Source: Candidatus Omnitrophota bacterium (GTDB taxonomy: Bacteria; Omnitrophota; Gorgyraeia; Gygaellales; Profunditerraquicolaceae). Taken from it: a stretch of DNA of 34,377 nucleotides. The position numbers and the translations under genes are program-made. A model generated the notes under the pieces. It searched no databases. It was given only the letters and a program-made list of their open reading frames with translations, and was not told where the DNA came from. The stretch lies in NCBI GenBank assembly GCA_029561735.1, contig JAKQWZ010000036.1, positions 1 through 34,377 on the forward strand, in the 5' to 3' direction. Below are positions 20,477 through 32,857 of this stretch, one piece after another (positions within the stretch are counted from its first letter, which is position 1; each line of letters begins with the position of its first letter).

Positions 20477-22064
20477 AAGCACCCCTCTTTTTTGGCTCTC
20501 CGTCCAGTATCGCATCTACCTTGTCGCGGTCACAATCCATTACATAGCTTATACCGGAAACTTCAGCCGCCTCCCTGGTAAGAGAAACAATATCGTCGCG
20601 GGTAATATATTTTAAAGCGAATTTGCGTTCCCCGGCCATCAGCTGCTTCAAACCCGTGCTTAAACGGTCATAATAAGAATACATCCCTATTGCACCAAAA
20701 GGTATGTCCTTATAATCCTTGCCGTACTGGGCTTTTAACTTTTCAGCTGCGACAAATATCTGCTCTATTGTTTTGCCAAAACGCTGATATTCTGTTGGTA
20801 CCTTTTTCTCTTTTATCAGATTGCCTACTGTCTTGGCAGCCATAGCCGCGGCAAAAGTGGCTCTGCCCATACAGATCGCCTTTACAAACGGCGCGCCCAG
20901 TGCAATTGCTTTAAAGATATGGTCCTCAAGCGCTAATCCTCCGGCAATAGCTATTGGCGGGATATACCCCTGTTTTGCCTCAACGCGCTTTAACATCTGA
21001 TAGAGCAGGCTCTCTAATTCAACTGTCGGTACGCCCCATTCATTCATCATCCTCCACGGGCTCATGCCTGTTCCGCCGCTTGCTCCGTCAACAGTCAAAA
21101 GGTCTATTTTAGCGCAAGAAGCAAATTTCACCGCCCTTGCCAGATCAGCCGGCCGGTATGCCCCGGTCTTTAAAGTTACATATTTAAAACCGAGTTTGCG
21201 CAACCTTTCAATTTCTTTATAAAAACTCTCCTCTTCAACCATGCCTAAACGGGAATGCCTTTCAAATTCCTTGATCGCGCCTTCCTTATAGGCTTTTTTA
21301 GTAACAGGATCCTCCGGGTCAGGATAAACTATATAACCTCTTTTTTTAAGCTCAAGCGCCCTTTCCAATGACGGCAATTTTACTTCTCCGCCGATATCCT
21401 TGGCCCCCTGGCCCCATTTAGGCTCAATAGCATCAACGCCTAAACTGCGCACATATTCGGGCACGCCGAGCCTGCCGTCTTCAACATTATACTGCACTAC
21501 TATCGCGCCTTTTCCTTTGTGCCACCTTTTGTAAGAATTTATCCTGCGCTCCATTTCGGGTGATTTTACTATCCGTCCGTTCTTGATCTGGGCCTTATGG
21601 TCCATGCCGCAGACATTTTCTCCTATAACCACTATCGTCCCGCAGATTGCCGCGCCTATAGCGTTCTCATCCCAGTTAACCCGGGCCACTTCAGTAGAGC
21701 CAAGCGCGCCGGTAAAGAACGGCACATCCATCTCTATCTTATTTTTTCCGCCGACGTTTGTAGATATATCCACATCGGGAAATTTAGCTTTGTCAGGATC
21801 TGCCTCTATGCCCACAGCCCCAACGCATGTACCAAGGATATTAAAGTGCGAAAAATCGATCGGGTAATCTTTTTCCGAACCGGCGACAACTTTACCAAAA
21901 GGCTGGGGATATATCAGTTCCCTGCCCCGTATCGCTGATTTGGCTACTTCACATAAACCCACGCATCCGTCAAGACAGGTTACGCAAAGCCCCGAAACAG
22001 GAGACGGACTGACCCTGTTTCTGGTATTTGTTGCAGCACTGGCATTAGGTTTGCTCAAAGACAT
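20439..22064 (-). CDS. FMN-binding glutamate synthase family protein (GltB synthase domain)
   Basis: WGQGAKDIGGEVKLPSLERALELKKRGYIVYPDPEDP...LLTVDGASGGTGMSPWRMMNEWGVPTVELES...; N-terminal CVTCLDGCVGLC; SD GGAGGAG. Confidence 0.9.
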   Translation of the reverse strand: MSLSKPNASAATNTRNRVSPSPVSGLCVTCLDGCVGLCEVAKSAIRGRELIYPQPFGKVVAGSEKDYPIDFSHFNILGTCVGAVGIEADPDKAKFPDVDISTNVGGKNKIEMDVPFFTGALGSTEVARVNWDENAIGAAICGTIVVIGENVCGMDHKAQIKNGRIVKSPEMERRINSYKRWHKGKGAIVVQYNVEDGRLGVPEYVRSLGVDAIEPKWGQGAKDIGGEVKLPSLERALELKKRGYIVYPDPEDPVTKKAYKEGAIKEFERHSRLGMVEEESFYKEIERLRKLGFKYVTLKTGAYRPADLARAVKFASCAKIDLLTVDGASGGTGMSPWRMMNEWGVPTVELESLLYQMLKRVEAKQGYIPPIAIAGGLALEDHIFKAIALGAPFVKAICMGRATFAAAMAAKTVGNLIKEKKVPTEYQRFGKTIEQIFVAAEKLKAQYGKDYKDIPFGAIGMYSYYDRLSTGLKQLMAGERKFALKYITRDDIVSLTREAAEVSGISYVMDCDRDKVDAILDGEPKKRGAYENARPLPELCK

Positions 22065-22159
22065 CTGTTCTCCTCCTCGAGTTTTCAGGGAATCAATTTT
22101 TCACGGTAACCCCTGCCCTGTTTTCAGGAAATCACCTATTCTACCGGCAGCCCTGCCGG

Positions 22160-22855
22160 TCAGACAACTTTCTGCATATCGGCGGCTAAAATTATCGCCT
22201 CAGCTACTTCACGCATGGATTTACGTTTATCCATGCTGAATTTACGTAAATGCAAATAAGCCTGCTCTTCGGAAAAACCCTGGTCGCGCATCAAAATCCC
22301 TTTAGCGCGCTCAATTAATTTACGGGATTCCAGCTCATCCTGCATCATCTTGCTTTTAGAAGCCAGCTGCGCATTTTCTATGGCTACGGCTGACTGGGCG
22401 GCAATGCTGGTCAGGATGTTTATTTCGGTATCGCTGAATTTATGCGCGCTGGATGTATAGCAATTTAGCACCCCGATCACCGTGCCATTGGCAGCTAAGG
22501 GCATACACAAGAGTGAATGAAGTTTTTCCTTTTTTGCGATATCTTTATACTTATATTCTTTTTCATTCAATACGTTCTCAACGGTAAGCGGTTTATTAAG
22601 CCGGGCAACCTTACCCGCAATCCCTTCTCCGATTTTAAGCGCCGGCTTTTTATTGTATTCTTCGCTGATGCTTTGAGTAGCCCGGATCATTAACAGCTTC
22701 TTTTTTTCGTCAAGCAGCATTATGGAGCAAATTTTTGAATTAATAACATCTGCTGTCACCTTAACGATTAATTTTAAAATATCGTCTAAGTATTGGCCGC
22801 TGGATATGGCAATACTGATCCTGGAAAGGGCTTTGATTTGTTCTTCGTATCGCAT
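22160..22855 (-). CDS. GAF-ANTAR domain regulator (putative RNA-binding antiterminator)
   Basis: GAF region AGKVARLNKPLTVENVLNEKEYKY...LLCMPLAANGTVIGVLNCYTS and C-terminal ANTAR LESRKLIERAKGILMRDQGFSEEQAYLHLRKFSMDKRKSMREVAEAII. Start taken as ATG 22855. Confidence 0.9.
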   Translation of the reverse strand: MRYEEQIKALSRISIAISSGQYLDDILKLIVKVTADVINSKICSIMLLDEKKKLLMIRATQSISEEYNKKPALKIGEGIAGKVARLNKPLTVENVLNEKEYKYKDIAKKEKLHSLLCMPLAANGTVIGVLNCYTSSAHKFSDTEINILTSIAAQSAVAIENAQLASKSKMMQDELESRKLIERAKGILMRDQGFSEEQAYLHLRKFSMDKRKSMREVAEAIILAADMQKVV

Positions 22856-22867
22856 AGATTCAATCCT

Positions 22868-22913
22868 AAAAAAAAGACGCCCTTTAAAGGCAGTTTCTGC
22901 CCTAAAGGACGTC
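22868..22913 (-). terminator. Terminator-like hairpin 2 in the ANTAR leader
   Basis: GACGTCCTTTAGGGCAGAAACTGCCTTTAAAGGGCGTC followed by TTTTTTTT. Confidence 0.8.
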
Positions 22914-22924
22914 TTTATCCGCAA

Positions 22925-22955
22925 AACAAAAAAGGCATTCTCTCCCGAGAATGCC
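22925..22955 (-). terminator. Terminator-like hairpin 1 in the ANTAR leader
   Basis: GGCATTCTC-GGGA-GAGAATGCC followed by TTTTTTGTTTT. Confidence 0.85.
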
Positions 22956-23004
22956 TCATTGCTATCTGCAGTTAAGTACTGACATTGTGCTTAACCTTAA
23001 GATA

Positions 23005-23032
23005 AGTATAGCATTTTACCGCTGATTGTCAA
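23005..23032 (-). promoter_or_regulatory. Putative promoter of the ANTAR operon
   Basis: TTGACA-N16-TATACT, located after the gdhA stop and before both terminator hairpins. Confidence 0.7.
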
Positions 23033-23053
23033 CTTCTTTTATCTGCCGGCGGA

Positions 23054-24403
<1,350 letters not shown>

Positions 24404-25822
24404 TTATTTATTTTTTAAATAATCCGCAATAGATACTGATGCCTTCTTGGCCATGCCCATGGCCTCAATTACCGTGCCTTCTCCGCCGACAATATCGCCT
24501 CCGGCGAATACGCCTTTAACCGAAGTCTCCATGGTCTGCTGGTCGACAATTACGTCTTTGTATTTGTCAGTTTTTATTTCCGGCGTGGCCCGGGTCAACA
24601 CTTGATTCGCCTCCAGGCCAACCGCAATAATCGCCACATCGCAATCAATCTCAAATTCGCTTCCTTCAATTGCCACCGGCCTTCTCCTGCCGGAGGCGTC
24701 CGGCTCTGCCAGTTGGCATTTCAAGCATTTCAGTTTCTTCACAAACCCGTTTTCATCTCCGATAAAGGCAACCGGCTGGATCAAAAGCTGAAAATTAATC
24801 CCTTCCTCTTTGGCATGTTCAATCTCTAACCTGCGCGCAGGCATTTCTGCTTCTGTGCGCCGGTACAATATGCTGGTGTCCGGCTTAAACCCCCGGCCAA
24901 CCTGCAGCCTGAGCGCACAGCGGGCAGCATCCATAGCGGTATTGCCTCCGCCGATAACTATCATATGCCTGCCTATGCTTACCGGCGTATGAAATTCAGG
25001 AAATTTATAAGCAGACATTAAATTTACCCGGGTCAGAAATTCATTTGCCGAATAGATATTGCAAAGGTTCTCCCCGGGTATTTTTAAGAAACCCGGGACC
25101 CCTGCGCCCAAACCAAGGAATACGCTTGAATATTCATCCTGCAATTCTTTAAGCAGCTTGGTCTTGCCTACAATGACGTTTGCCTTGATTTCTACGCCTG
25201 ATTTTTGCAGTGATTCAATCTCATTATCAAGAATACTGCGCGGCAGCCTGAAAGGCGGAATGCCGTAACGCAAAACTCCTCCGGTTTTATGCAGGCTTTC
25301 AAAAATTGTCACTTTAGCCCCCAGCCTGCCCAATTCTCCGGCGCAACATAACCCGGCAGGCCCGGAACCAACCACGGCAACTGAAGCTTTTGAAAAAGAT
25401 TCCTGTTTTTCTGCTGGCAGGGGGATATTATTATTCATCCCGTAATCCCCTGCAAATCTTTCCAGAAAATTAATCCATATTGCCTGTTCTGAAGCATACG
25501 GCGAGCCTTTTTTAGTCAATACGCAGGCCTTCCGGCATTGATATTCAGCAGGGCATACCCTTCCGCATATAGAAGGAAAATTATTTTTCTCTCTTATCGT
25601 AAGGTATGCATTTTTATAATCTTTTTGAGTAATATGGTATATAAATCTTTTGATGTCTATACCCACCGGGCAGCCTGATATGCAGGTGGGATTTTTGCAC
25701 TGCAGGCACCTTCCTGCTTCCTGCAAGGCTTCGCTTTCGCTGTAACCCAGGATAACCTCGGAAAAATCTTTAATCCTGGCTTGCGCTGGGACTTCTTTAA
25801 CTTTTACCGGCTCTTTTTTCAT
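24404..25822 (-). CDS. NADPH-dependent glutamate synthase small-subunit/NfnB (SudA)-like flavoprotein
   Basis: CLQCKNPTCISGCPVGIDI...VAVVGSGPAGLCCAGELGRLGAKVTIFE...VIGGGNTAMDAAR; follows a SudB/NfnA-like gene. Confidence 0.9.
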   Translation of the reverse strand: MKKEPVKVKEVPAQARIKDFSEVILGYSESEALQEAGRCLQCKNPTCISGCPVGIDIKRFIYHITQKDYKNAYLTIREKNNFPSICGRVCPAEYQCRKACVLTKKGSPYASEQAIWINFLERFAGDYGMNNNIPLPAEKQESFSKASVAVVGSGPAGLCCAGELGRLGAKVTIFESLHKTGGVLRYGIPPFRLPRSILDNEIESLQKSGVEIKANVIVGKTKLLKELQDEYSSVFLGLGAGVPGFLKIPGENLCNIYSANEFLTRVNLMSAYKFPEFHTPVSIGRHMIVIGGGNTAMDAARCALRLQVGRGFKPDTSILYRRTEAEMPARRLEIEHAKEEGINFQLLIQPVAFIGDENGFVKKLKCLKCQLAEPDASGRRRPVAIEGSEFEIDCDVAIIAVGLEANQVLTRATPEIKTDKYKDVIVDQQTMETSVKGVFAGGDIVGGEGTVIEAMGMAKKASVSIADYLKNK

Positions 25823-26650
25823 TTAGATATTGCTAAGCTTACAAATATGTTTTTCCTGTTCCTGATAGACCTTGCTTCTTTTGCTTAATTCATCCCAATC
25901 TATAAGGTGCGCGTCAAAATCCGGGCCGTCCACACAGCTGAATTTAATACTGTTGCCTACCGTCACCCTGCAGCAGCCGCACATACCCGTGGCATCAACC
26001 ATAAGGGCGTTGAGCGAAACAATTGTCTTAACTTTAAAATCTTTGGTTAAATCAGAGACCCTCTTCATCATCGGTAAAGGGCCGACGCAATAAACAAGCC
26101 CGTATTTATCTTTCTTTAACAGCTCTGCCAAAGCATCGGTAGTAAAACCTTTTTTGCCGTATGAGCCGTCATCTGTCATTACATAAAATTCATCGCTTAT
26201 CTTCTTCATTTCCGTTTCAAGTATCAGAAGTTCCCTGGTCCTGGCCCCTAATACCGAAACCACGTAATTGCCAGCTTCTTTTAATGCCCGGGCAACAGGG
26301 TATATTTCAGCAATGCCAACGCCGCCGCCTACCATAATGGCCTTGCCGTATTTTTTTATTTCTGTGGGATGGCCGAGCGGCCCGGCAAGCGAATACAGGC
26401 TGTCCCCAACATTCAATTTAGCCAAAAGGCGCGTGGTCAATCCGGCTTCCTGAAAAATCAGGGTAATAGTGCCTTTATTCAAGTCTTTATCAACTATGGT
26501 CAAAGGCACCCTTTCTCCTTTTTCGCTGACCATAAAAGCAATAAACTGGCCCGGCCCGGCATTACGGGCAATATCAGGATGATAGATTTCCATTCGCACC
26601 ACTTTTACCCCGGCGCTCTCTGATAAAACCAGCTTGTCCAATATTTTCAT
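25823..26650 (-). CDS. Sulfide/dihydroorotate dehydrogenase-like FAD/NAD-binding protein (SudB/NfnA-like)
   Basis: PGQFIAFMVSEKGERVPLTIVDKD...MVGGGVGIAEIYPVARALKEAG...LNALMVDATGMCGCCRVTVG. Confidence 0.9.
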   Translation of the reverse strand: MKILDKLVLSESAGVKVVRMEIYHPDIARNAGPGQFIAFMVSEKGERVPLTIVDKDLNKGTITLIFQEAGLTTRLLAKLNVGDSLYSLAGPLGHPTEIKKYGKAIMVGGGVGIAEIYPVARALKEAGNYVVSVLGARTRELLILETEMKKISDEFYVMTDDGSYGKKGFTTDALAELLKKDKYGLVYCVGPLPMMKRVSDLTKDFKVKTIVSLNALMVDATGMCGCCRVTVGNSIKFSCVDGPDFDAHLIDWDELSKRSKVYQEQEKHICKLSNI

Positions 26651-26685
26651 GATTTTCCCTGTTTTAGCCTAATACTCCATAAAAG

Positions 26686-26718
26686 CAAAAAGACGCCCGC
26701 TCAAAAAGCTTGGACGTC
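26686..26718 (-). terminator. Terminator-like hairpin in the sudB/nfnA leader
   Basis: GACGTCC...GGGCGTC stem followed by TTTTTG. Outer stem sequence is shared with the ANTAR-leader hairpin 2. Confidence 0.7.
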
Positions 26719-26754
26719 TTTGTCTTAAACTTTTGTATGAATGATAATATGAGA

Positions 26755-26782
26755 ATAATAATACAAATATGATATTTGTCAA
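26755..26782 (-). promoter_or_regulatory. Putative promoter of the sudB/nfnA-gltD-gdhA operon
   Basis: TTGACA-N16-TATTAT; palindrome ACAAATATnATATTTGT (26763-26779) overlaps the -35 and spacer. Confidence 0.65.
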
Positions 26783-26790
26783 GAAATTTC

Positions 26791-26817
26791 TGCCTAATTT
26801 TTAGGCAATTTTGCCTA
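26791..26817. promoter_or_regulatory. Three alternating TTAGGCA/TGCCTAA half-sites upstream of the -35
   Basis: tgcctaatttttaggcaattttgccta; half-site centres about 10 bp apart. Confidence 0.5.
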
Positions 26818-27465
26818 TCTGTGGGACAGGACCCCTCTCTTCCTGCATAATCCGGATACAGGGCATTGGCTGCAAAGCGGTGATACCGGCAGGCATGTAT
26901 TTTGGCCAAAAGTGACTAAAGTAGTGTTGATTTTTATCCATTGATTTTTAGGCAGGATCTTGCGCAAAGCATATTCGGTCTCCTCGGGTGTTTTGGTTTT
27001 GATCCACCCGAGCCGGTTAGGTATCCTATGCACATGCGTATCCACGCAGATAGCCGGAACCCCGAAACCCAGGCCAAGCACCAAATTGGCAGTCTTTCTG
27101 CCTACGCCTTTTAATTGCAGCAATTCGGCTTCGCTGGCCGGAACTTTCCCGTTATATTCTTTTATTAGCCTCTTGCTCAACTCAAGTATTACCCCGGCCT
27201 TGGTATGATAGAAACCAACCGGATATATCAGCTTTTCTAATGCCGGTTTAGAAAGTTTTATCATTTTACGCGGCGAATCAGCCTGCCTGAACAGCCTCAT
27301 TGAGGCTTCGTGAGTGGTTTTATCTTTTGTGCGCAGGCTAAGAATGCAAGACACTAAAACCAGGTAAGGATCATGCCATTTATCAGAAACTATAGTTACT
27401 ATCGGGACGGTTAAACCTTTAACATGCCTTTCAATCAATTTTATAGTCCGGATTATTTTATTCAT
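26815..27465 (-). CDS. nth: Endonuclease III
   Basis: LLQLKGVGRKTANLVLGLGFGVPAICVDTHVHRIPNRLGW and Fe-S motif CLPVSPLCSQCPVSGLC. Confidence 0.93.
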   Translation of the reverse strand: MNKIIRTIKLIERHVKGLTVPIVTIVSDKWHDPYLVLVSCILSLRTKDKTTHEASMRLFRQADSPRKMIKLSKPALEKLIYPVGFYHTKAGVILELSKRLIKEYNGKVPASEAELLQLKGVGRKTANLVLGLGFGVPAICVDTHVHRIPNRLGWIKTKTPEETEYALRKILPKNQWIKINTTLVTFGQNTCLPVSPLCSQCPVSGLCRKRGVLSHR

Positions 27466-27466
27466 T

Positions 27467-27796
27467 TTATATTCTGCACTGGCATTTCTTACTTCTTAAA
27501 ATTTCTAACTGTTCTCTCAATGAGTTTACAAAGAATTTCTGCTGCGCTAAGCCTTTAGCATACTTAATCGGCAAAGGGCTTTTGTGGCAATAACCTCTGT
27601 TCTCCAATTCTTTTACCTGCTGCCGGTGCCTACGGTACAGCGCAGCCAGCTTCCCTCTCCAGCGCATAGTTTCAGGATGATGGGCATAGCCCTTTTTATT
27701 CTTAGTAATAACTGACCAGATCGCATGCAGCTCGCGATGCTCAGCCAGAAGGTGATTCCGGCACAACTTCTTCAACTCAATATCCCATATACGCAT
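27467..27796 (-). CDS. Pyrimidine dimer DNA glycosylase (T4 endonuclease V-like) family protein
   Basis: KKLCRNHLLAEHRELHAIWSVI resembles the T4 DenV ADQHLMAEYRELPRVF motif; adjacent to nth. Confidence 0.75.
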   Translation of the reverse strand: MRIWDIELKKLCRNHLLAEHRELHAIWSVITKNKKGYAHHPETMRWRGKLAALYRRHRQQVKELENRGYCHKSPLPIKYAKGLAQQKFFVNSLREQLEILRSKKCQCRI

Positions 27797-27856
27797 ATAA
27801 ATATTATACCACAGGTAGTCCTTATTTTGCTGTAGGCTTATTAAGCATTAGGCTTG

Positions 27857-27987
27857 GGTTTTCTTGCCTGCCTCTGTAGGCAGGGCCTGTCATTGGGCAT
27901 CCTGCGCGCGCATGCCACACGCGAAAGGTGTGGCATATGCTGCGTGCTCGGATTGCCCAATGCCACCCGCCCAAGGGCAAGAAAACC
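27857..27987. repeat. Nested palindromic element 1 (full copy)
   Basis: ggttttcttgcc/gggcaagaaaacc, cattgggca/tgcccaatg and atgccacac/gtgtggcat nested inverted repeats; left 69 bp identical to 15683-15751. Confidence 0.85.
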
Positions 27988-28000
27988 AAATATATTCATA

Positions 28001-28253
28001 TATAAATATCCTTGAAAGGGGTTTCGAGCGAATGTCGATTTTAGGCAAAGCAGCTCGAGCATTTTTGGGAATGCCGGTGGAGCCCCCCCCGCCAAAGGCG
28101 GAGGGGCGACAACACCGGCACGGCGAAGGTGTCTGAGCAGCATTTGTTAGAACAAATGCTGCGAGTTCTGCAGCCGCCAAAAATGCGAGAGACCTTTGCC
28201 GGCCCAAAGGGCAAAATCGACCTGAGCGAGAAACCCCTGAAAGGATATTTATA
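28001..28253. repeat. Multi-branched palindromic element 2
   Basis: Outer tataaatatcc...ggatatttata and gtcgatttt/aaaatcgac; ggcaaag/ctttgcc; gcatttttgg/ccaaaaatgc; tgccggtg/caccggca; gcagcatttgt/acaaatgctgc. Confidence 0.8.
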
Positions 28254-28261
28254 GAATAAAA

Positions 28262-30781
<2,520 letters not shown>

Positions 30782-30785
<4 letters not shown>

Positions 30786-32311
30786 TTTTTTATCCGCGTA
30801 ACAAAATCATTTTTGAATGCCGCCACTGAATTATCCAGGCGTAAAATCAGGTCATCGCTAAGCATCTTTTTATCCTGTATCTCTTTCTCAATTTCAGGAT
30901 GGGCTTCATCCATATACCTGTAAAAATCATGCATGAATTCACTGATCTTATCCGCAGGCAGATCATCAAGATAAGCCTTATTGCCGGCAAAAATAATCAT
31001 GACCTGTTTGGCTAAAGAAAGGGTCTCATATAAACCCTGTTTAAGTATTTCAATCATTTTCTTGCCCCTGATCAGCTGGGCCTGGGCGTTTTTATCTATC
31101 TCCGAGCCAAACTGGGTAAAGGCAGCCAGTTCCCTGTATTGAGCAAGGTCAAGGCGTAATTGCGCGGCAACCTGGCGCATAGCTTTGGTCTGGGCTTTTC
31201 CGCCTACGCGGGATACCGATAAACCAACGTTTATCGCCGGACGGACACCGGCGTAAAACAGGTCACTTTCCAGATAGATCTGGCCATCGGTTATTGATAT
31301 GACGTTGGTCGGAATATAGCTGGAAATATCTCCTGCCTGAGTCTCAATTATCGGAATAGCAGTCATTGAGCCGCCGCCTAAGTCATCACTCATTTTAGAG
31401 GCGCGCTCCAAAAGCCTTGAATGCAGGTAAAATATATCGCCCGGATACGCCTCTCTTCCCGGCGGCCTTCTTAAAAGCAAAGATAACTGCCTGTAAGCCT
31501 GGGCGTGCTTAGAAAGATCGTCATAAATAACCAGCGCGTGTTTGCCTGAATACATAAATTCTTCGCCGATAGCGCAGCCGGCATAAGGGGCCAGGTACTG
31601 CAAAGATGCCGACGCCCGGGCCGAAGCGCTGACTATAGTCGTATATTCCATTGCCCCGTATTTTTCCAGGATTTCGGAAACAGCGACTATATTAGACATC
31701 TTCTGGCCTATACCTACATAAATACAATGGACACCTTTGCCTTTTTGATTAATTATGGTGTCCAGGACTATTGCGGTCTTCCCGGTCTGGCGGTCTCCGA
31801 TAATCAGCTCGCGCTGCCCCCTGCCGATCGGGATCATTGAATCTATTGCTTTTATTCCTGTTTCCAGCGGCTCTTTGACCGGCTGGCGGTCTACTACGCT
31901 GGGGGCATGATATTCCAAGAGCCGGAATTTATTGGTATCCAAAGCTCCTTTGCCGTCTATGGGATGGCCAAGGGCATTAACAACCCTGCCTATTAACGCA
32001 TCGCCTACGGGAACTTGAATAATTTTTCCCGTGCGCTTTACTATATCGCCTTCTTTAATATTGCGGTCAGGGTTATCCGGGCCGAATATTACCGCGCCAA
32101 CGCTATCTTCTTCAAGGTTCAGCACCATACCAAAGACATTATTGGTAAATTCAATCAACTCCCCGATCATCACATCATCAAGCCCGTAAATACGGGCAAT
32201 GGCATCGCCTACCTGAATAACCCTTCCGGTAGACTCGGTCCGCAGGCGCGTTTTATATTTTTCCAGCTCTTTCTTGATAATAGCCGTTACTTCTTCCGGG
32301 CGTATTTCCAT
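30782..32311 (-). CDS. atpA: ATP synthase subunit alpha
   Basis: [30 protein letters not shown]... Confidence 0.98.
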
Positions 32312-32857
32312 TTATGAAATCCTTATCGTTTTTAATCTTTCTTTTAATTCATCCAAACGCCTGCGCACTGATCCGTCAATCACGGTATTGCCCACCATGG
32401 CCTGCACTCCGCCCAGCAGGCTGGCATCAAGGTCAAGATAGAAATTGAGTTTGCGCTTGAACCGTTTTTCCAGCTTGTTTTCTATCCTTTGGATAAGCTC
32501 CAGGTCCAAAGGGTAAGAAGTTTTAATCAGCGCGTCAAGCGCTTCGGCGTGAGAATAATGAATACGGATATAGTCAATGATTTCTGTTGTCAATTCAATA
32601 CGCCTCTTGCTTAAAAGCAAGGTTAAAAACTGGCGCAGCTCTTTAGAAAAATGTCCGTCCAATACATCTTCCATAAAAGCGGTTTTTTCCGTCAATGTGA
32701 TTTCCGGGTTTTCTACAAAATCCTTTACTTGCGGGTTATTCCGCAGGATAGTTTTAAGGTCTTTAATTTCTTCAACTATCTTTGCGATGCTTTGGCCCTC
32801 CCGGGCAAAACTGACATAGGCCTCGGCGTATCTTTTAGCAAGTATCTTTTCTTTCAT
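32312..32857 (-). CDS. atpH: ATP synthase subunit delta
   Basis: AKRYAEAYVSFA...LLGGVQAMVGNTVIDGSVRRRLDELKERL; operon position. Confidence 0.95.
   Translation of the reverse strand: MKEKILAKRYAEAYVSFAREGQSIAKIVEEIKDLKTILRNNPQVKDFVENPEITLTEKTAFMEDVLDGHFSKELRQFLTLLLSKRRIELTTEIIDYIRIHYSHAEALDALIKTSYPLDLELIQRIENKLEKRFKRKLNFYLDLDASLLGGVQAMVGNTVIDGSVRRRLDELKERLKTIRIS

Noticed and set aside
27841-28207. ORFs of 90-105 aa on both strands between the glycosylase gene and atpC
   Set aside because: They fall inside nested palindromic elements, have low-complexity translations and overlap one another; best explained by repeat symmetry.
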